A stretch of DNA of 64,000 bases from contig OY720347.1 of assembly GCA_963082975.1 (NCBI GenBank), positions 9,654,225-9,718,224 of the forward strand, in the 5' to 3' direction. Under the pieces are notes generated by a model. That model was given only the letters and a program-made list of their open reading frames with translations, was not told the DNA's origin and ran no database searches. Origin of the DNA: Labia minor (lineage: Eukaryota; Arthropoda; Insecta; Dermaptera; Spongiphoridae). Of this stretch, positions 1 to 12,189 are shown in pieces (position 1 is the stretch's first letter; each line of letters opens with the position of its first letter). A program made the position numbers and the translations under genes.

Positions 1-641
1 CTATGTATTAATATTATTTTTAGTTATTATTATTTGTATTGCATCTATGGAGTTGTTATTTATATTTAATTTAAGTTGGTAATCATAAAGATTAAAAATA
101 TATGTGCCTATGTAGGCACGATTTGTAACTTCTTATTTAAGAAATTTAAATTTATTTTCATACGAGTTGCTAATTTCAACTGATTATATTGATTTAGCAT
201 TGTTTGAAATATGAATTTCTTGAATTAATAATTTTCACTTTATGGTAATTAATTAAAATCATTTAATGGTAACATAAAAACCCATTAATTAGTAGATCTT
301 TGAAAAGAAGCCGAATGGTCTCTTTTATGTAAATCAATATAAATAAATTATTAATCATTTCATGTCATTACATGATTATATATATGTCAAAACACCTCAA
401 GGAAGTTCTTATACAATCATAAAATAAATAAATACTAAAATATATGTATAAAAAATAAATATAATTATAACTAATAATTTGCACTATTTTGTATTTTCTA
501 CATATTTACTTACATATAATTTATACAAGTCAAGTAAGAAATTAATATTGTGAATAAATTAAACTTTCATATTAAAAAAAAATATTACTAAATGTATAGA
601 GATATCATTATAATATAAATGAATTGTCACTGTACGAGTTT
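1..641. other. AT-rich intergenic DNA, no gene seen
   Basis: Simple AT-rich sequence with scattered TA runs. No open frame of useful length and no recognisable repeat end was seen. Confidence 0.6.
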
Positions 642-1160
642 CAGTAAAATAATTTTTCTATAAGCCTGACAAAGTTTATGGATGAATTGCTTCATATTCA
701 CGAAAAACGTCAGGCGCATTTAGTTTTATTTATTCATATGAACAATCAAGTCAAATTTTAGTAATAGTAAAAATTTTATTAAACACATAAACTGACAAAA
801 TTTTTTATCATGCAATAAAATTAATAGTTTAAGAGCTAAGAAATTAATCTTTTATTATTTTTCACTGTAATATACTTATATCAAAGTATGTATCAAAATT
901 TAAAATAATTTTTATTAAATTTACATATTATCAATAAAATCCAAAGTGGTTGATTATATTTGAAGAAATAGTGTTACTTGTTAATTAAGTGTTTTAGTGT
1001 GGTATGTATCTTAGTATATATATATATATGAATTATAGCTCTATGTATGAAGTTGTTTGCATAGAAATCAAATGATAGCTAAGAGCGCCAACGTTTTTAG
1101 TTGAATATGAAGCAATTCATCCATAAACTTTGTCAGGCTTATAGAAAAATTATTTTATTC
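642..1160. repeat. Inverted repeat with about 80-bp arms (foldback or TIR element)
   Basis: The left arm (about 642-720) and right arm (about 1079-1160) are reverse complements with few mismatches. Both contain CTGACAAAGTTTATGG or its complement. The loop of about 360 bp is AT-rich and non-coding. No convincing target duplication was found outside the arms, so the true ends and superfamily are unknown. The arrangement fits a non-autonomous DNA transposon or foldback element. Confidence 0.6.
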
Positions 1161-2052
1161 TTTTTAATCCATTGAAAAAACGTTATTTTATAAAAAAATT
1201 TTATATTTATATTATTTTATTCTTTTTAGTGCAATTTTAATTTGATTAATTTATTTAATATAACAAGAGAAATAGAAAAGATGAAGTTATACGAAAATTT
1301 GCAAATTGTATAAAATAAAAAAAATATATTGATCTTCTAAAATTGATTTTATGTATTAAATTAATGCATTTTATATATTTACTATATTTTATATTTAATT
1401 ACTATCAAAATGAAAATCTATCTTGAATCAATTTATTTATGATTCAGATTATTTATGATTCCGTTGAAAAAAAATTAATCGGAGCAATACAAAAGGAGTT
1501 CGTTACTAAAAGTAATTAATCGCTAATTAATTACAATTAATTAATTATAGTTCAATTATATTTCTTCTTTACCTTCTAGGGATCGATTGAAATATCTATA
1601 AAAATTTTCAAAAGTCTATCTCAATAAAAAGTCGATGAAAAATCGATTTCAATTTGTCAAAAAAGCCACAGAGAGACAGACGCCAAGTGAAGTTGAGAAA
1701 AACGTTATAATTATAATTATAAATTTAACGATAAATGAAAGTTTAAATACCTATATAGTAGATAAGTACATGTTATTTTTTTCTAAATCCTTGTATGATC
1801 CATATCAATGAATATAATGAAAATATAGAAATCTCAATTTAAAATATATTTAATTTAATCAATTTTTTTTTTTTTGAAATTACTGAAAAGAAATTTCTTT
1901 CCAATTTACTTCCTTAAAAAGATGACACTAATAATATTAATTAATTTATAATGTAAATTTTCTAAAAATAGTTAAAATAGAAATAAAATCTGCTCTGTCC
2001 TTGGGGGGTTTCTTTCATTTCAAATACCTCCTCTGAGAAAGGCCACTTATTT

Positions 2053-2451
2053 TCATTTCACTCCATCGATATTTCGTGACCGTGTTGCAAGATTCTCCAC
2101 CAAGACAGCCAGGTTGTCGAAACCATTCAAAATAATCCCGTTAGCGAACACCTTAACATCTGTTAACCAACTCAGTTACTCTAATCAAAATCACAAATAG
2201 AATATAAAATTTATAGAATAAATATTGATTTTAATCGTAGTTTGTTAAATTATTTTTATTATATATGAAACTTTTGTTTGTTTGTTTTTTAGAATAATAT
2301 AATTAGAACACACCAGGATAGAAAGTGGACCAAACAAGCAAATGCCTAAAGTGATTAGAGTCATAAAGATGGCATTTTTTTTATCTATTGAATTCACTTT
2401 CAAATTTCTTTTTGAATATATATGAATTACACCCTCCGGTTCAAGTTCCAA
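2053..2451 (-). other. Possible minus-strand exon pair, unidentified
   Basis: Two open stretches stand out from the AT-rich surroundings. One (2451 to 2245) encodes 68 residues with a hydrophobic segment beginning MTLITLGICLFGPLSIL, so it could be a membrane-protein exon. It contains a donor-like CTG|GTGTGT near 2318. The other (about 2159 to 2053) follows an acceptor-like TTAACAG and reads VKVFANGIILNGFDNLAVLV in one frame before a stop. The two do not join in a shared frame at those sites. I recognise no family, and both may be chance. Confidence 0.15.
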
Positions 2452-3080
2452 ATTGAAATTCTTTTGTTAATATTATATTATCATTGCCAAATTTTATGGT
2501 TGGAAAATAACCAAAATAATATTTCAATAAAAACAATGAACAACGGGACCGTTCCAAATTAGGTCCAAAGGTAAAAAACAATTTTTTCTATTTACCCATG
2601 AGTTTTGACAAAATTTGGAGCTAACCCTAAATAAAGGAAATAGGGTGGCCATGCAATTAAAAAATGGTTATTGGACTTGTGATAACAATATTTTCGAAAT
2701 TCGAAATTTTTCTTCTATAGATGTGTACAGAATATATTATTTATATGCAATAAAGTATTATTCTTATTATTTCAAATACTTTTTAAGATGAAATAAATTT
2801 ATTTACTTATATATTTTCAATCTAAATAACATTTGTTAATTTAAAAAAATATATAAGTATAAATATACATTCGGAGATTTTATCACCAATGCTAGGACTC
2901 TGTCCTCCTCATTTCCCTAAATGATGTATAGTATAGAAATATAAATAACTAATATATAAAAAGGATTATTATATACATTATAAATCCATCGTCATTTTTG
3001 TGTTCTTATTTATTTTTTAATTTAGTCATTAAATTAAATTTATATACTTATTCTTGTATATGTTATTGTATGGGATATAA

Positions 3081-3828
3081 CAGTGATTCTCAACCACTGT
3101 GACGCGAGATTATCAAAATGTGCCGCCAAATTATTAAAAATATAAAGAGGCTCTTAAACATTTCCGACTTTATTATATATTTATTATATTAATTTTATTA
3201 TTATTAATTATATCAATTTTCATATAAAATGGTAATTGTTTATATTCTAAGATTGAAATGTGAAAAAACTAATCGCGTACAATTTGATTCAATATTTTGT
3301 TTTTATTTTGAATCTGCAAAACATATTCTTAGAATTCAAACCAAAAGCTTTTCATTAAAGGTGGGCTACTAATTAAAAAATAAAATATGTTAATTTGTCA
3401 TTTTTTTGTTATTATCATACTTGTATATTATATTAATTATTATAAATGAAATTAATAATTTCTTTTTTTTTTGTTAATTGAATTTTGTGCACTTGTTTGT
3501 AATTAGAAAAGCTCTCGAAAAGAATTAAATATTCATTAAAATTAAGATATTTCAAGATACAATATGTATAGGTCAGTGATTCCCGTACCTGTGTGCCGCG
3601 AGATTATCAAAATGTGCCACCAAATTATTACAAATGTAAAGAGGCTCTTAAACATTTCCGACTTTTTTTCTAAATTTTTTCAATATGGTTCTAAAAAAAG
3701 GTAAACCGTTTTTGGGGCCACTTTTATTCAATATGGTAAATTTTACACTTATCTTTTTCTTTGTGTGCCGCCAAATTTTTAAACCGTTAAAAGTGTGCCG
3801 CGATAAAAAAAAAGTTTGAGAACCACTG
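3081..3828. mobile_element. Composite hAT-type MITE
   Basis: It starts CAGTGATTCTCAACC and ends GAGAACCACTG, the terminal form typical of hAT elements. Flanks GGATATAA (3073-3080) and GAATATAA (3829-3836) are an 8-bp target duplication with one mismatch. A second left end, CAGTGATTCCCGTACC, lies inside at 3574, so the element is an internal MITE (3574-3828) with an extra left terminus upstream. It has no transposase reading frame. It shares interior sequence, inverted, with the MITE at 21935-22210. Confidence 0.8.
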
Positions 3829-3836
3829 GAATATAA

Positions 3837-5180
3837 TATTCCTTAATATACATTAAATTTAAAATAAAAAAAAGTGTTTTTTTAACAAGTTAAACACTTA
3901 ATGATGCTGATAAATAAAATAACGCTACTAATTTATTTATTTTTCATTAAGAATTTGATTGAAATATTTATTTAAAATTTGCTTTAAACAGTTAATTAAA
4001 ATTTTAAAAAATGTCATAATTAATATTAAATTTTATTTTATTATGAAAAGAATTTGTAAATTTTTATATGTCTATGTTATTGTATGGGGTATAATATTCC
4101 TTAATATTCATTTTGTTTTACGTTTTTCATCATCATTAAATTAAGTATTTGTTTCATTCAGTATATACGAGTAATTTCTAATAGAATGAAGAGACTTATT
4201 TGATGTAGTTGAATATAAAGGTTGCTAACTATTGGCTATTTACTATAAGCAACCAGTCCGCAAATTTTTTTCTAAATCAAAAAAATTATTTACATTTCTT
4301 TTTAATTTTAATCCTATACTTTTATATTTTCCAATTCGATTTTAAAGATAATTTTATAATTAAATAGATATTGTAGTTTATTACATTTCTAGTAGTTGTT
4401 CTAAGATCACTTTTTGACTACCTTTAAAAAGTTTATATTTCTAAATTTTATATTTTGTTTTTAAATTTTAGGACTGATTGCATAAATTTCATTTCTATAT
4501 ACTTATATAGTATATACGTCATATATTCATATATGTTTAGTTATTTTATTTATATAAATGCATATATGTATATAAATGAAAGTAAACTATTTCTCATAAC
4601 AAAAAAAAAATGATAACTCAATGGGAGATACATTTGTTCGTAGATTGAATTATTAACATCATTTACATGTAAATTGAAATTAATTTATTTAGAAAAGTAA
4701 TTGTAGTAAGTGAAAGTTTTTTTTTGTCTTGTATTAATTTTCTTTTGTTTTATTATTATTATTTTTATTATTTTCGATTTAATGGTTTCGATAAGATTCA
4801 ATTTGTTAAATGAAGTATTTAAATTGTTATGGGAATTATATATCTATAGTATCTCTTAATTGTGATTAAACAACGAACAAAAACAGAATCGGAAGTCAAA
4901 TATAAATTAAAAGTTAAATATGTTATTTATTTTTTTGTTATCAAATGAAAAATCATTCAATTAATATGTCTGAAATAATCAGCATGTAAAATCAAAGAAT
5001 ATCCTTGCAAAAACATTAATCAAGATTGTTTTTTATTTACCTTCCCTCACTAATAGACTTTTTTTTAAATTGTACACTCTTGTTAATATTTTATATATTA
5101 ATTCACTTTAGTTTTGCTAAACTCAAATTTAATTTTATTAATATAATTTGAATATCAAAAAGAGTGTTAAAAATTATTTT
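3837..5180. other. AT-rich intergenic DNA with a paralogous empty site
   Basis: Mostly simple AT-rich sequence. Positions 4073-4107 match the joined flanks of the hAT element at 3081-3828 and so represent the unoccupied target. The small open frame at 3959-4144 has no protein-like character. Nothing else is recognised. Confidence 0.5.
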
Positions 5181-5185
5181 TCTTT

Positions 5186-5527
5186 TTATATATTGTTTTT
5201 GAAATCGAAGAGGATCAATATAAAAAAGATCTCTCTCTCTCTTTCTCTCCATATATATATGTGGGAGTTGAAATTGAGGTCAAGATATGTTGGCGACAAG
5301 GGTGTTTCAACCTCCTCACTCCAATACTTTGTCCCTGGTTGTAAATTCAACCGTGGCCCTTCCTGCGGGCCCACGGGATGCCCGAACCCCTGATCATTGT
5401 TGGCGGCCAGGAAAAAGTCTCCCACCTCCTTCTCTCCCACAACCGATGCTTCAGTAAGGGGCAGGATTAATATATAAATTGGACTGAGAACCCCCTCAGG
5501 TGACTCTATTCGTTTGGGACGATTCAT
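5186..5527 (-). other. Higher-GC island, possible minus-strand first exon
   Basis: A 113-codon frame runs on the minus strand from an ATG at 5527, beginning MNRPKRIESPEGVLSPIYIL. The GC content is well above the surroundings, which is suggestive of an exon or promoter. The plus strand of the same island is also open for 81 codons, so openness alone is weak evidence. The last 25 codons run through a (GA)n/(TA)n tract and are unlikely to be coding. No family is recognised and no clear splice donor was chosen. Confidence 0.2.
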
Positions 5528-5529
5528 TT

Positions 5530-6816
5530 TGGATGCTAGTTAGATGCTTGATTGTTCGGTTGCTTGGCTATGATGATGAGAGAGTGGGTGTATTTGCCTA
5601 TGTATATTTATTGTAAATAAACCATTTTATAGAAAAACCCAAATAAGAAGTGTGTTACTCTATCTAGATAATTTACACTCCTAAACAACGATCCAACCCC
5701 TCCCACAAATCACTATATATAGTATTTAGATACATTAAGAATATTGAATTTTTTATTGTTTTTCATAAATTTTAAAAACAAAAATTTAAATTATATAAAT
5801 CAGTTCAAAGGATGAAAAAGGATCATTCAATTTATTTTAAAATTTAAATGCCTAGATTTATCAAAAATAGTTCTTTGGATTGAGATCTATATTTGGATCT
5901 TTGCCATTCGAAGGCCATTGAATTGTATTGAAATAGAACTCCAAGGAAAAGATTTATTGAAAGAACAATTTATTTATTGTGAAAATGAATATTAATACAA
6001 TTACAATCATTAAAATAAAAGAAAATTTTTCAGATTTGTTTTGAAAAAAATTAATTAAAAATGTAATGTTAAAAAGAAAGTTTTGGAAACAATGTCGTCT
6101 ATATTTTGATATTTATTTGATGACACACTCTAATCCCTCTACTTGAATCATTTCACTTAATTTACATAACATTTAAAGATCTATTGTATCACATATAATA
6201 TGATATAGTAATTAGGAAACCTCACTAAAAATTTTAAGTTTAATTTAATTTAAAACCATAATTTAAATTTCAAATTTTGGGACTTATTATTGTTTAGTCA
6301 AGAATCATTTATTAATAATTTCATTAAATTTAATTAATAAATTAAATTAAATATATTTAATTTGTTTTTTTATTATTATTAATATATATATATATTGGTA
6401 GTATATTATAATTATTTTTTTTTAATAATATCATCTAAAATCATCTAGTAACTTAAAAAAAAAATAAATAAATAAATTTGTTAACTGTGATGTTTGCTCC
6501 TTAATGATCAAAATGTTTTGTCAAACTCAATCACATCCCTTCCATCTTTATTATTAAAAAAAATAGAAAAAATATGTCTTGATTTTGCTCAAGATTTTGT
6601 TTCTTACATTTAAATTTAAAATTACAAATTAAAAACAAACTAATTTAGGTTATATATAGGTATAGATATATATTTACATTTTTCATTTTAATTTTATAAA
6701 TATAACCAATAAAGATGTTCTCTTATTGAAAGAACAATTTATTGTGAATATTAATATTAAGTAATATTCAAATCACATGAAAATAAGAGTAAACATTATT
6801 TTAAGTTTCGTTATTT
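5530..6816. other. AT-rich intergenic DNA, no gene seen
   Basis: Simple AT-rich sequence with short TA and A runs. No repeat end or exon-like stretch was identified. Confidence 0.5.
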
Positions 6817-7004
6817 TAAGGATACAGCCCTCCATTTGTAAGCTCTGACCTTCTTTTGTAAGTGTCCTCCTAACTGTCCTTGTTTTTGATATCTATCCCG
6901 TTTTTATTTAAGACATTTCGTACTTTTTTTCAAAATTTTTTCAATTTGGTTCTAAAAAAAGGTAAAATGTCCTGATTTGGTGTTTTCAAAATATGGTCAC
7001 CTTA
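6817..7004. mobile_element. Short hAT-like MITE (GGTGACCA family)
   Basis: The right end reads ATATGGTCACCTTA and the interior (TTTCAATTTGGTTCTAAAAA) matches the better preserved copy at 16303-16456. GTTATTT repeats directly on both sides (6810-6816 and 7005-7011), consistent with a target duplication. The left terminus is diverged. Non-coding. Confidence 0.6.
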
Positions 7005-7011
7005 GTTATTT

Positions 7012-7778
7012 AAGTTAAATAAATTTGATCCCTTCCCCCCCCTCGGAAATAGTTGAAATTTATATAATATTGAAATATTTAAATCGTTGTAAACTAGAAA
7101 GGATGTTGTTCATGTTCCTACATTTTTGAATTGCATTGGTGTATTATTAATGAATTCCCTACGTACATTGCTTATACTAAAGCATTTTTCTCTCGGCGGT
7201 ACTTTTCATTAAATGTATTAATTAAACGTAATAAAATAATATTAATTTAAATATTAATAGCTTTTTAAATTCCTAAAAATATTGCTTTAACAGACATCGG
7301 ACCTTTTAGTTTGTACCGATTCAATTATCTCAAGGAAAATTGTTTCTCATTTTGATCAAAATTTCTTAATATTCATATATATATATATATATATATATTT
7401 AAAACAAATAATTTAAATATTTCAAAATTTCCAAAAGTTTATTATAATTGCAAATATCCTTAATATTGACCTATAATTAATTGATATTCATTTACAATGT
7501 TTCTTAGTTAAATATATTTACATAAAACGTGCCTTAAATAAATATCTATATGGTTTATAAATTGAAGTATGTATTCGTAATTATGGGAAAAATTTTGATT
7601 ATGAAAATAATTTCTATTTGAAAAAAATTAAATATATGGATTATATCTTTTTAAAGTTACAGCAGATTTAAAACCCAAAATTTTCCGGCTCCCTTATTTT
7701 GATTCGATTTTTTTATGAATACAGTTACAAGCCCATACATATATTTGTTAATTTTAATAGTAAAACCATAATGAAAAA
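7012..7778. other. AT-rich intergenic DNA with a TA microsatellite
   Basis: Contains a (TA)n tract around 7376-7399 and a short run of C at 7033-7040. No gene-like feature was seen. Confidence 0.5.
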
Positions 7779-8115
7779 GTTGGAGTGTCTCCACTCGACT
7801 ATCTCGCAATTTGAATTGGTTTAATTAACATATATTTTATTTAAATTAAATTTATAAATTAAAATTAATAAATAATATTTATTAAATCAGCGCATGTTTG
7901 GCTCTTTTTTGATGGCACCACGTCACGTTTTGGAGCTTGATTTGAAGTGTTAAAAAATTAATTCTGATACTTTCAGCGATTTAATCAAGCTGAAATTCTA
8001 TATATAGCAGTTTTATACAATTATTAATCATGTGGAAAATTATCAAACATATATCTTTATTTTTACAGTCACTTTAGAGGAAAAAAAATGAAAACGTAGC
8101 GAGGTAGTAAAAAGA
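7779..8115 (-). repeat. Dispersed repeat R, right half, reversed
   Basis: This is the reverse complement of the right half of the repeat at 10985-12189. Shared landmarks are GGAGTGTCTCCACTCGACT at one edge, a tract with GCAGTTTTATACAATTATTA, and GTCACTTTAGAGGAAAAAAA near the other. Non-coding; superfamily unknown. Confidence 0.7.
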
Positions 8116-8735
8116 ATATATATAAAAACGGTTATTAATTTTTGATTAATAAAGACAATTAAATTGGCATTACTTGTGTTGTCAGGAAATTCATCAAGCT
8201 TTGTTTTAAGCGTAAAAGTAATGTTTATTTAATTATTTATTTGTTACATTTGAGCCTCTTTGCAATCTTCCTGTAGATGGTACAAGAAGCACTGCTCAAT
8301 AAAAATTATTATTATTTTTATTTTATATTTTAATATCCAATTGGAAATAATTCAAATTTCATAAAAAAATGCGCTTAAACAAAATTATCTATTTAGTTTA
8401 TAAATTAAGAAAATAATAAATATTTGCATTTTGATGATTGTGGCATATTCAAATATAAAAATTAAAAAATAAAAAATATGAAATAATTAACTATTATTTG
8501 ATTCCCTCAAAATAGAAATGGATATATTATTTAAGTGTTAAAAACAACTATTTAATAAATAAGGACATTATTTATTTTAAATAATAAATAAATTGAAAAT
8601 TGGCAAATTAATATTTGATGATGTGATATACATAGATATACATTATTTAAAATATTTACTAATATTGGTATACCAAGTAATGTATTTTAACTGAGAAATG
8701 CTATAATAAGTAAATGAGTTTTGGGCTGTTTAGAG

Positions 8736-8990
8736 CAGCGGTCGAGAAACTCATTACCCCAAAATATTTTTGTATCAGTTGATATTACCCCTGATGAAGA
8801 GCAAAAAAAAACGAAATCGCCTCTTTTTAGCATCTTTCCTATTATAGGTCCCCATGATCATTTTGAAAAGAAAATAATAACTAAAAATTTAATTTGTAAA
8901 AATACTAACAGGTTTATAAAATAGTAAATACTCAAAAAAGTTTTATTTTTACCCCATTTGGGGTAATTTACCCCGATTCCCCGACCGCTG
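8736..8990. mobile_element. hAT-type MITE with perfect 8-bp target duplication
   Basis: It starts CAGCGGTCGAGAAAC and ends TTCCCCGACCGCTG. GTTTAGAG flanks both sides exactly (8728-8735 and 8991-8998). The interior contains the paired phrases TTACCCCAAAATA and TTTACCCCATTTGGGG. A second copy lies at 13758-14058. The open frame that overlaps it (8721-8924) is not a gene. Confidence 0.9.
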
Positions 8991-9094
8991 GTTTAGAGGG
9001 AAAATTAAATGTCAGATCTCTATTTCAATTATTATTATTAAAAATTATACATTTAAAATGGTTATCATAATTCAGAGAGTATCAATTAACACGA

Positions 9095-9167
9095 TCCCGC
9101 CGGCTCCATAATTTGTCTATTTATTTTATGTGGCGGCATGAGCCACCGGTGGTACATGCCGGCGGGA
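9095..9167. repeat. GC-rich hairpin, 73 bp
   Basis: TCCCGCCGGC (9095-9104) and GCCGGCGGGA (9158-9167) are perfect inverted arms. An inner stem GTGGC/GCCAC (9130-9146) could make a cruciform-like fold. It is strikingly GC-rich for its setting. It could be a tiny MITE or a structured RNA; only one copy was seen here. Confidence 0.5.
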
Positions 9168-9757
9168 ACCATTTATTAAAACCACAGGATCATCATTTTA
9201 ATAGAAACATATACATTTGTAATTATAATTAAATATTACTATAATCAGGAATAAGATATTTAAAATTATATCAAAAAGATTATAAAAAAATGATCTATAC
9301 ATTTATACTATAGCATAGTTGTTATCTAAAATCATTTTAATCTTTATATATATATAAAATTAAAGTTAAATATCCAAAAAAAACAAAAAAGAAAAAACTA
9401 TTTTAAATGACATTTAAAACTTAAAATTAAAAATAAATTACGATATATATTATATTTTAATTATAACTAATAAATCGATTATTTTTTATTAAATGAAAAT
9501 CATATAATATATCAACATTTAATTATATATTTTTATATATAAATAATTTGAAATGATTATATATATAATTAATTTAATCTAGTTTCAAAGCTTATTCAAA
9601 AGTTATCTTATTTGTTTCTTTTTAAATATACAATTGAAAATTTCTATATTAAGAAAATTGATCTATTTCTATAAATATCATTTTTTTTATTTTTGTTTTG
9701 TTTTTTCTTCCTAATTTTGAAAGTTTAAGTGTAAAAATTTGTTTAATCAATTAAAAT
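9168..9757. other. AT-rich intergenic DNA, nothing recognised
   Basis: Extremely AT-rich, with TA runs and no exon-like segment. Confidence 0.5.
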
Positions 9758-10023
9758 ATTCTCTCTAATTATATAATAAAGTATGAATTTACTTTTAGAA
9801 AATACACTTTATTATACAAAAAATTTAATTATTTTCTCGAATTATAATATTAATAATATTAATATATATTATTATTAATATTAATAATTAATAATAATAT
9901 TAATATTAACAATTATTAATATTATAATTAATATTATAATTCGAGAAAATAATTAAATTTTTGTATAATAAAGTGTATTTTCTAAAAGTAAATTCATACT
10001 TTATTACATAATTAGAGAGAATT
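9758..10023. repeat. Near-perfect palindrome, about 100-bp arms
   Basis: The arms (about 9758-9857 and 9922-10023) begin ATTCTCTCTAATTAT on one side and end in its complement. They contain a matched CTTTTAGAAAATACACTTTA segment. The short centre is made of AAT/ATT repeats. Arm identity is high, implying recent origin or gene conversion. It is probably a foldback MITE; no target duplication could be fixed because the flanks are ATT repeats. Confidence 0.75.
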
Positions 10024-10198
10024 ATTATTATTAATATTAATAATATTAATAATAATAATAATTAATATTAATATTATATTATTATGATATTAATAACTAT
10101 TATAGAAATTGGATTTCATTATGATGGATTATTATCTAAATATAAAAAAAAGAGATAAATGAATAAATGTATTTACCTTTTTCTGTCCATTCTGCAGG

Positions 10199-10830
10199 TG
10201 AATTTTGCTCCAGGCCCGACCAATCCAGTTCGAGATCTTTATACGAGGCCATTCTAATGATAACAGTGGCACATGTACAAGAAAATTCAATCCAAGTTCG
10301 GAATGTCACATATGAAAGGGGATGGCAACTTTGTCCACGATGGGTGGGTAAATTTCTCGGACTGGTCACTTATTGGTTGTATATAAGAGTGAATGGGATA
10401 AGATGAGAGAGAGAGGGGGAAGAAAAGATAAGAAAAGATAAGAAATGACGGAATGGTATGTATATCTGTGTGTGCGAGTGTGTAAATATTGCTATGTGGG
10501 TGCGTGTGAATGTGCAGACGGTTGAGAAGCAACTGCCGTTGGTTGGCGCGTTGTCTGTAGACAAGAAGGTAAAAAGGTAGATGGTAGACAGCCAACTGGG
10601 AGGTGCAGTAAGAGAGGAGGAGGAGGGGATGGGGAGGGGAGGGAGACGACAGGCAAAGAGTGCTGGTCAGCAGGTTGTCCTGGCTTGGCGATGGGTCTGC
10701 ATTCCCCAAGGAGGCCAATGATCCCCCGTCCCCCACATGGACCCGATGTCCACCTACGAATTGACACTTGCGAATGCAAATGAGATTCACGGATACGTTG
10801 CAGGTTGCAGGTCATCAGCACTCCAATTTA
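10199..10830 (+). other. GC-rich island: exon or promoter candidates
   Basis: This 630-bp block is much richer in G and C than its surroundings. It opens after an acceptor-like TTCTGTCCATTCTGCAG with a short frame, VNFAPGPTNPVRDLYTRPF, closed by stacked stops (TAATGATAA), as a terminal exon would be. A TATA-like GTATATAAGAG lies at 10379-10389, followed by purine-rich and GT-rich DNA. A second frame at 10737 begins MDPMSTYELTLANANEIHGY. The minus strand is also open for 167 codons but is low-complexity. I cannot assign a gene; the block may be two neighbouring gene ends or a regulatory island. Confidence 0.3.
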
Positions 10831-10984
10831 GAACGAATATTGCTTACTTTTTTATAAACAACCGGAAGGTTTCCGATTATCCTTTAAAATATGTCATTTT
10901 ATATCTTATAGAAAACTTACAAATTCAATTTCCTATCATATTTAAATTAATTGATAATTTTTTTTTTTTTTTATAATAATTATT

Positions 10985-12189
10985 TTACTATCTCGCCATT
11001 GAAAATTTTCGATGTCGAGATTTTGATGTTTTTATACGTTTTGAGGGTTCCTGAATCATTTTCACTAAAGTTGTGAAAAATGTCTTTGTGTGTGTGTGTG
11101 CGTATGTCTGTATGTATGTAGACAAGATTAGTTTGAGCTAGAATAATGAAATTTGGTATACGGGCACTATTCAAAATTCGTAGTTTTCTTTCAACTTTTG
11201 AGAAATGTGGCTCAACCGGAAGAGGGTCATTACTTACAACGTTTTCATTTTTACTATCTCGCCAGAGATAGTATTGCGATCACGAAAATTTTCGATGTTG
11301 AGATTTTGATGTTTTTATACGTTTTGAAGGTTCCTGAATCATTTTCACTAAGGTTGAGAAAAATGTCTGTATGTGTGTGTGTGTGTGTGTGTGTATGTGT
11401 GTGTGTATGTATGTAGGCAAGATTACGCAAAAACGGTTTGAGCTAGAATGATGAAATTTGGTACATGGACATTATTCAAAATTCATAGTTTTCTATCAAC
11501 TTTTGAGAAATGTAGGTCAACCGGAAGAGGGTCATTACCTACAACGTTTTGATTTTTTTTCCTCTAAAGTGACCGTAAAAATAAAGATATATATTTGATA
11601 ATTTTTCACATGATTAATAATTGTATAAAACTGCTATATATAGAATTTCAGCTTGATTGATTCGCTAAAATTACCAGAATTAATTTTTTAACACTGCAAA
11701 TCTCACGCGCCAACACGTAACGTGGTGCCATCAACAAAAAGCCAAACATGCGCTGGTTTAATATTTATTATTTATTATTTATAATTTATAATTAATTAAA
11801 TTTAATTTAAATATAATATATTATGTTATTTAATCCAATTCAAATTGCGAGATAGTCGAGTGGAGACACTCCAGCTAATTTTTTTTCTTCTAAACTGACC
11901 GTAAAAATAAAGATATATGTTGGATAATTTTTCACATGATTAAAAATTGTATAAAACTGCTATATATAGAATTTCAGCTTGATTGAATCGCTGAAAGTAC
12001 CAGAATTAATTTTTTAACACTGCAAATCTCACGCGCCAACACGTACCATCAACAAAGAGCCAAACATATTATCTATTAATTTTAATTTATAATTTATAAT
12101 TAATTAAATTTAATTTAAATATAATATATTATGTTAACTAATCCAATTCAAATATGCGAGATAGTCGAGTGGAAACACTCCAGCTAATT
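10985..12189 (+). repeat. Dispersed repeat R, tandem and staggered copies
   Basis: Three pieces follow head to tail: a left half (10985-11250), a full unit (11251-11879) and a second right half (11880-12189). The left half starts TTACTATCTCGCC. It has a (GT)n tract, then GTTTGAGCTAGAATGATG and AAATTTGGTA. The right half ends TCGAGTGGAGACACTCCAGC. Another copy sits inside the mariner at 19292-20200, and a reversed right half at 7779-8115. No coding potential. Confidence 0.75.

Noticed and set aside
8721..8924. 67-codon frame
   Set aside because: Lies across the left end of a hAT MITE; a second MITE copy does not preserve it.
10287..10790. Minus-strand open frame of 167 codons
   Set aside because: It is low-complexity (S, P, H, T, L-rich), arises from purine-rich and GT-rich DNA on the other strand, and matches nothing recognisable.
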